Shown here: in pieces, positions 7,186-9,905 of the stretch | Numbering within the stretch: the stretch's first letter is position 1 | How the letters are laid out: the number at the start of each line of letters is the position of its first letter | Source: Helicobacteraceae bacterium | GTDB lineage: Bacteria > Campylobacterota > Campylobacteria > Campylobacterales > Sulfurimonadaceae | Direction of reading: 5' to 3' | Length of the DNA: 9,905 nt | Assembly (NCBI GenBank): GCA_947497635.1 | Contig: CANMHZ010000029.1 | Location: forward strand, 1 to 9,905 | Position numbers and translations under genes: made by a program | The notes under the pieces: model-generated | What the model was told of the DNA's origin: nothing | The model's input: the letters and a program-made list of their open reading frames with translations, nothing else | The model's database searches: none

Positions 7186-7256
7186 TCAATCTATTTTTCG
7201 ATATTAATATTTAATTCGCTATACTTTTTGAACTATAATTATTTCAGGAGTACCGC
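7186..7256 (+). promoter_or_regulatory. glnA promoter and leader
   Basis: This is a 71-base gap between hisJ and glnA. A perfect TATAAT lies at 7234-7239, with a weak TTAATT at 7211-7216, 17 bases upstream. A second -10-like TATACT lies at 7220-7225. If the first is used, transcription starts near 7246 and the leader is only about ten bases, with AGGAG (7246-7250) at its very 5' end; the second would leave about 25 bases. A ten-base AT palindrome, ATATTAATAT (7201-7210), sits in the upstream region. No NtrC/sigma54 site and no terminator for hisJ is visible, so some glnA transcript may come from hisJ. Confidence 0.55.
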
Positions 7257-8687
7257 ATGGGTAAATTCGTAAACAGTGTAGATGAGTTTTTTGAGTTTTG
7301 TAAAGAGAACGATGTTCAATTCGTAGATTTTCGTTTCACTGATATGAAAGGGACTTGGCATCACGTTAGTTACCGTATGAGTGCGGTTAATGCAGGTCAA
7401 TTCGAAGGCGGTTTTCCATTTGATGGTTCTTCTATTGACGCTTGGCAGCCGATTAACAAATCGGATATGTTGCTAAAACCAGATGCCCAATCTGCATTTA
7501 TGGATCCATTTACCGCTGATCCAACCATTATTGTTTTCTGTGATGTTTATGACATTTACAAAAATCAAGCGTATGAAAAATGTCCTCGTTCAATTGCTAA
7601 AAAAGCATTAGAGCATCTTGCAAACGCAGGCGTAGGTGATGTCGCTTACTTCGGACCTGAAAATGAATTTTTCGTCTTTGATGATGTCAAAATTCGTGAT
7701 GAAGTGAACTGCTCATATTATGAAGTGGATAGCGAAGAGGGTGAATGGAATGATGCTAAATCATTCAAAGACGGATATAACACAGGTCACCGCCCACGTA
7801 ACAAAGGAGGTTACTTCCCAGTAGCACCAATTGATACAATGGTTGATTTGCGCGCAGAAATGATGTTAGTACTTGAACAAGTGGGTCTTGAAGTTATTTT
7901 GGGTCACCATGAAGTAGCACAAGGTCAAGGCGAAATCGGTATCGTATTTGATACTCTTGTAAATGCAGCGGACAACGTTCAAAAACTTAAATATGTTATC
8001 AAAATGGTAGCACACCTCAATGGTAAAACAGTAACCTTTATGCCAAAACCTCTTTATGGAGACAATGGAAGCGGTATGCACGTTCACCAATCAATCTGGA
8101 AAGATGGTAAAAACACATTCTACAAAGAGGGTGGCTACGGCAATCTTTCTGAAGATGCCCTTCACTATGTTGGCGGGATTTTTGCACATGCACGCGCGGT
8201 TGCAGCCTTTACTAATCCATCAACCAACTCATACAAACGTCTTATCCCAGGATTTGAAGCACCGTCAATTTTGACCTATTCAAGCCAAAACCGTTCAGCT
8301 TCTTGTCGTGTCCCTTACGGTGCAGGTGAAAAAGCAACACGTATCGAAATGCGTTTCCCCGATTCAACAGCATGCCCATATCTTGCATTTACCGCAATGA
8401 TGCTTGCAGGAATTGACGGTATTAAAAATAAAACGGTTCCAGTTGGACCTATGGATGAAGACCTTTTTGAATTGAGTCTTGATGAGATTCGTGAAAAAGG
8501 AATTCCTCAAATGCCACATACTCTTCGTGGTTCATTGGAATCGTTGATTCGTGATAACAAATTCCTTCAGCCTGTTATGACAGCGGAGTTTGTTGATACC
8601 TATCAGCATTACAAATTTGAAACACAAGTATGGCCTGACGAAGCACGTCCTACAGCGTTCGAGTTCAAATCTACCTATTCTTGCTAA
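7257..8687 (+). CDS. glnA: Type I glutamine synthetase
   Basis: This enzyme makes glutamine from glutamate, ammonia and ATP, the main entry of ammonium into nitrogen metabolism; the family forms cytosolic dodecamers. The 476 residues are full length. Landmarks are the beta-grasp N-terminal domain (about 15-100) with PFDGSS (54-59), the catalytic metal ligands in FGPENEFF (132-139), the ATP-binding KPLYGDNGSGMHVHQS (264-279), NPSTNSYKRLIPGFEAP (320-336) with the flap Glu, and RIEMRFPD (362-369). At the loop where enterobacterial enzymes have NLYDLP with the adenylylated Tyr397, this protein reads DLFELS with Phe404, so control by GlnE adenylylation is not possible at that site. I recall H. pylori GlnA with a similar Phe (NLFKLT). 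AGGAG lies six bases before the ATG. It is the last gene before the convergent repeat region. Confidence 0.98.
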   Translation: MGKFVNSVDEFFEFCKENDVQFVDFRFTDMKGTWHHVSYRMSAVNAGQFEGGFPFDGSSIDAWQPINKSDMLLKPDAQSAFMDPFTADPTIIVFCDVYDIYKNQAYEKCPRSIAKKALEHLANAGVGDVAYFGPENEFFVFDDVKIRDEVNCSYYEVDSEEGEWNDAKSFKDGYNTGHRPRNKGGYFPVAPIDTMVDLRAEMMLVLEQVGLEVILGHHEVAQGQGEIGIVFDTLVNAADNVQKLKYVIKMVAHLNGKTVTFMPKPLYGDNGSGMHVHQSIWKDGKNTFYKEGGYGNLSEDALHYVGGIFAHARAVAAFTNPSTNSYKRLIPGFEAPSILTYSSQNRSASCRVPYGAGEKATRIEMRFPDSTACPYLAFTAMMLAGIDGIKNKTVPVGPMDEDLFELSLDEIREKGIPQMPHTLRGSLESLIRDNKFLQPVMTAEFVDTYQHYKFETQVWPDEARPTAFEFKSTYSC

Positions 8688-8701
8688 TCTAAAATTCTGT
8701 C

Positions 8702-8723
8702 ATTCCGTGCTACGACACGGAAT
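8702..8723. repeat. Perfect palindrome of dRS3-like form
   Basis: ATTCCGTG (8702-8709) and CACGGAAT (8716-8723) form a perfect 8-bp stem with a six-base loop, 14 bases after the glnA stop. The layout ATTCC-N-GGAAT recalls the dispersed dRS3 repeats of Neisseria (ATTCCC-N8-GGGAAT) and similar palindromes in other proteobacteria; that link is by resemblance only. It abuts, and shares one base with, the first arm of the REPIN-like element. No T-tract follows, so it is not a classical terminator, though the hairpin could protect the 3' end of glnA mRNA. Confidence 0.65.
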
Positions 8724-8756
8724 CTCGCTCCCAAGCTCTAGCTTGGGAGTGTATAC
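8723..8756 (+). repeat. REP-like palindromic unit, copy A
   Basis: This 34-base unit contains a palindrome, CTCCCAAGCT / AGCTTGGGAG, with perfect 10-bp arms at 8728-8737 and 8740-8749. It matches copy B (8827-8860, opposite strand) at 29 of 34 positions, including the flanking TCTCG and ATAC outside the stem. It resembles the widely dispersed TTCCCAAGCTCCAGCTTGGGAA repeats that I recall from several bacterial genomes. Confidence 0.8.
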
Positions 8757-8826
8757 CGCAAGTCAAGTTTTCGTTAAAGTCTGTATTCCAAAATGATTCA
8801 GTCAGTATGTATTTTTAGCGAGAAAT

Positions 8827-8860
8827 GTATGCGTTCCCAAGCTGGAGCTTGGGAACGAGA
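8827..8860 (-). repeat. REP-like palindromic unit, copy B
   Basis: This is the inverted partner of copy A. Its palindrome CGTTCCCAAGCT / AGCTTGGGAACG has perfect 12-bp arms at 8832-8843 and 8846-8857 around two loop bases. Read on the minus strand it aligns with copy A from end to end. The stem differences keep pairing: C-G in A becomes T-A in B, and G-T becomes G-C. Its minus-strand 5' end overlaps the last T of the pckA terminator T-tract. Confidence 0.8.
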
Positions 8861-8885
8861 AAAAATTCCACGTAAGTGGAAATTT
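8860..8885 (-). terminator. Intrinsic terminator of pckA
   Basis: On the minus strand, 17 bases after the pckA stop, TTCCAC (8881-8876) and GTGGAA (8871-8866) form a 6-bp stem with the tetraloop TTAC, followed directly by TTTTTT (8865-8860). The stem can extend with A-T pairs beyond a T-T mismatch. Stem plus T-tract in this position is what a rho-independent terminator requires. On the plus strand the following bases are ATTT then A-rich, so it would serve glnA poorly. Confidence 0.72.
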
Positions 8886-8898
8886 AAAGAAGAAAAAT

Positions 8899-9905
8899 TT
8901 AGTCGATAATTTTCGGACCTGCAGCAGAGTAATCAAAACTACTTCCACCATCCGTATATTTTTTGAAATTTTTGATAAATAGTGAAGCTAAGCTATCACG
9001 TTGTACAAGATAGGCATCTTTATCTGCCCATGCGTTACGTGGATTAAGGATCGTTGGGTTAATAGTTCCCAGTGTTTTAGGGATATGGAAACCAAATGTA
9101 TTAGTTGTATCAAATTCAGATTCATTAATAGAGCCATCGAGAATAGCATTGATACATGCGCGGGTATCTTTGATACTCATCCGTTTTCCAACGCCATAAG
9201 CACCACCTGTCCATCCTGTATTGACGAGATAGACATTAACATTATGTTTGTCGATTTTTTCACCGAGAAGTTTAGCATAAACAGTAGGATGAAGAGGCAA
9301 GAAAGCTTCCCCGAAACATGAGCTAAAAGTTGCAACAGGCTCGGTAATTCCACGCTCTGTCCCCGCAACCTTCGCCGTATAACCGCTCAAGAAGTAGTAC
9401 ATTGCTTGTTCTTTTGTAAGTTTACTTACAGGAGGAAGGACTCCGAAAGCATCTGCAGAGAGAAAAATAATGTTTTTAGGATGACCCGCCATTAATGAGG
9501 GCTGATGATTTTCGATATGTTCGATAGGGTAGGATACGCGTGTATTTTCAGTTTTGGAACCATCTTCATAGTTAACCAAGCCATCTTCATCATAAACGAC
9601 ATTTTCAAGCAGTGCATTACGACGAATAGCTGCATGAATTTCAGGTTCGCTTGAAGGATCGAGGTTGATTACTTTTGCGTAACATCCTCCCTCGAAATTG
9701 AAAACTCCCTCATCATCCCAACCATGTTCGTCATCACCGATGAGGGCTCGTTTGGGATCAGTAGAGAGGGTTGTTTTTCCTGTACCGCTGAGCCCGAAGA
9801 AGAGACATGTATCACCTGATGGTCCAACATTCGCCGAACAGTGCATTGCAAGTTTCCCCTCTAGTGGTAGCCAGTAGTTCATCATCGAAAAAATTCCTTT
9901 TTTCA
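8899..9905 (-). CDS. pckA: ATP-dependent phosphoenolpyruvate carboxykinase, 5'-truncated by window edge
   Basis: This enzyme converts oxaloacetate and ATP to phosphoenolpyruvate, CO2 and ADP, the link from the TCA cycle to gluconeogenesis; in a CO2-fixing relative it may also run toward carboxylation. The C-terminal 335 codons or so of an approximately 530-540-residue protein are visible. The frame stays open past the Met at 9885 (KKGIFSMMNYWLP continues the family pattern), so the true start lies beyond the right edge. Clear landmarks are the P-loop GLSGTGKTTLS, the kinase-2 motif IGDDEHGWDDEGVFNFEGG with metal-binding Asp, SKTENTRVSYP, FLSADAFGVLPPVS, GTERGITEP and VNTGWTGGAYGVGKR. The P-loop form marks the ATP-type rather than the GTP-type. 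It ends SAAGPKIID, converges on glnA, and is followed by a good terminator. Confidence 0.97.
   Translation of the reverse strand, partial: KKGIFSMMNYWLPLEGKLAMHCSANVGPSGDTCLFFGLSGTGKTTLSTDPKRALIGDDEHGWDDEGVFNFEGGCYAKVINLDPSSEPEIHAAIRRNALLENVVYDEDGLVNYEDGSKTENTRVSYPIEHIENHQPSLMAGHPKNIIFLSADAFGVLPPVSKLTKEQAMYYFLSGYTAKVAGTERGITEPVATFSSCFGEAFLPLHPTVYAKLLGEKIDKHNVNVYLVNTGWTGGAYGVGKRMSIKDTRACINAILDGSINESEFDTTNTFGFHIPKTLGTINPTILNPRNAWADKDAYLVQRDSLASLFIKNFKKYTDGGSSFDYSAAGPKIID

Larger units (their letters stand above)
8723..8860. repeat. REPIN-like inverted doublet between glnA and pckA
   Basis: Two 34-base palindromic units, 8723-8756 on plus and 8827-8860 on minus, face each other across a 70-base spacer (8757-8826), giving a 138-base element that could fold into one long hairpin. 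This is the architecture of REPINs, non-autonomous elements usually spread by a RAYT (REP-associated tyrosine transposase). No transposase is in the window and the spacer has no coding potential that I can see. The element fills most of the gap between two convergent genes, a typical place for REP sequences. That it is mobile is inference; the doublet itself is read directly. Confidence 0.7.

Noticed and set aside
8702..8749. Hairpins after glnA as its intrinsic terminator
   Set aside because: The stems are strong, but neither is followed by a run of T on the plus strand, so a classical rho-independent terminator is not supported.
8590..8796. Open frame of 68 codons on the plus strand running from glnA into the repeat region
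   Set aside because: It overlaps the 3' end of glnA in another frame, then reads through both palindromes; no ribosome site and no plausible protein.
8723..8860. CRISPR-like spacing of two repeats
   Set aside because: Only two copies, inverted rather than direct, with a 70-base spacer and no cas gene; the arrangement fits a REPIN doublet.
9001..9321. Open frame of 106 codons on the plus strand
   Set aside because: It is antisense within conserved pckA sequence and is cysteine-rich with no recognisable domain; a shadow of coding bias.

Overview
The window looks like chromosomal backbone DNA from a free-living member of the Campylobacterota (Epsilonproteobacteria), probably close to Sulfuricurvum or Sulfurimonas. 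Four things point there: a CheZ of the remote Campylobacterota type, a type I glutamine synthetase with Phe at the adenylylation position, a U32/TrhP-purE-glyQ neighbourhood that I recall from Campylobacter jejuni and partly from Helicobacter pylori, and moderately AT-rich sequence with TATAAT-type -10 boxes. The genus is an inference; no rRNA gene is present.

Layout. A long minus-strand gene train is read right to left from about 6336 to the left edge: cheZ, trhP (U32 family), purE, a small helix-turn-helix/coiled-coil protein, a DUF89 metal-dependent phosphatase, a membrane PAS-GGDEF diguanylate cyclase, and glyQ, which runs off the left edge. Gaps from cheZ to the cyclase gene are only 19 to 35 bases, with one 4-base ATGA overlap, so these six genes probably form one operon. 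glyQ follows after 88 bases and has its own TATAAT box. Two plus-strand genes lie right of the divergent cheZ/hisJ intergenic region: a PHP-type histidinol-phosphatase (hisJ-like) and glnA. The 3' part of ATP-type PEP carboxykinase (pckA) converges on glnA from the right edge.

The only sizeable gene-free stretch is the 211 bases between glnA and pckA. It holds a dRS3-like palindrome, then two inverted copies of a 34-base palindromic repeat that form a REPIN-like doublet, and an intrinsic terminator for pckA. The two repeat copies differ in ways that keep every stem pair intact.

Functionally this is housekeeping and signalling: glycine charging, purine, histidine and glutamine metabolism, gluconeogenesis, wobble-uridine modification of tRNA, chemotaxis signal termination and c-di-GMP synthesis. 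I found no defence system, prophage, CRISPR array or insertion sequence. The points most worth following are the REPIN-like doublet, the CheZ that carries CheY-binding-like peptides at both ends, and the DUF89 plus GGDEF pair lying between genes that I recall as neighbours of glyQ in relatives.
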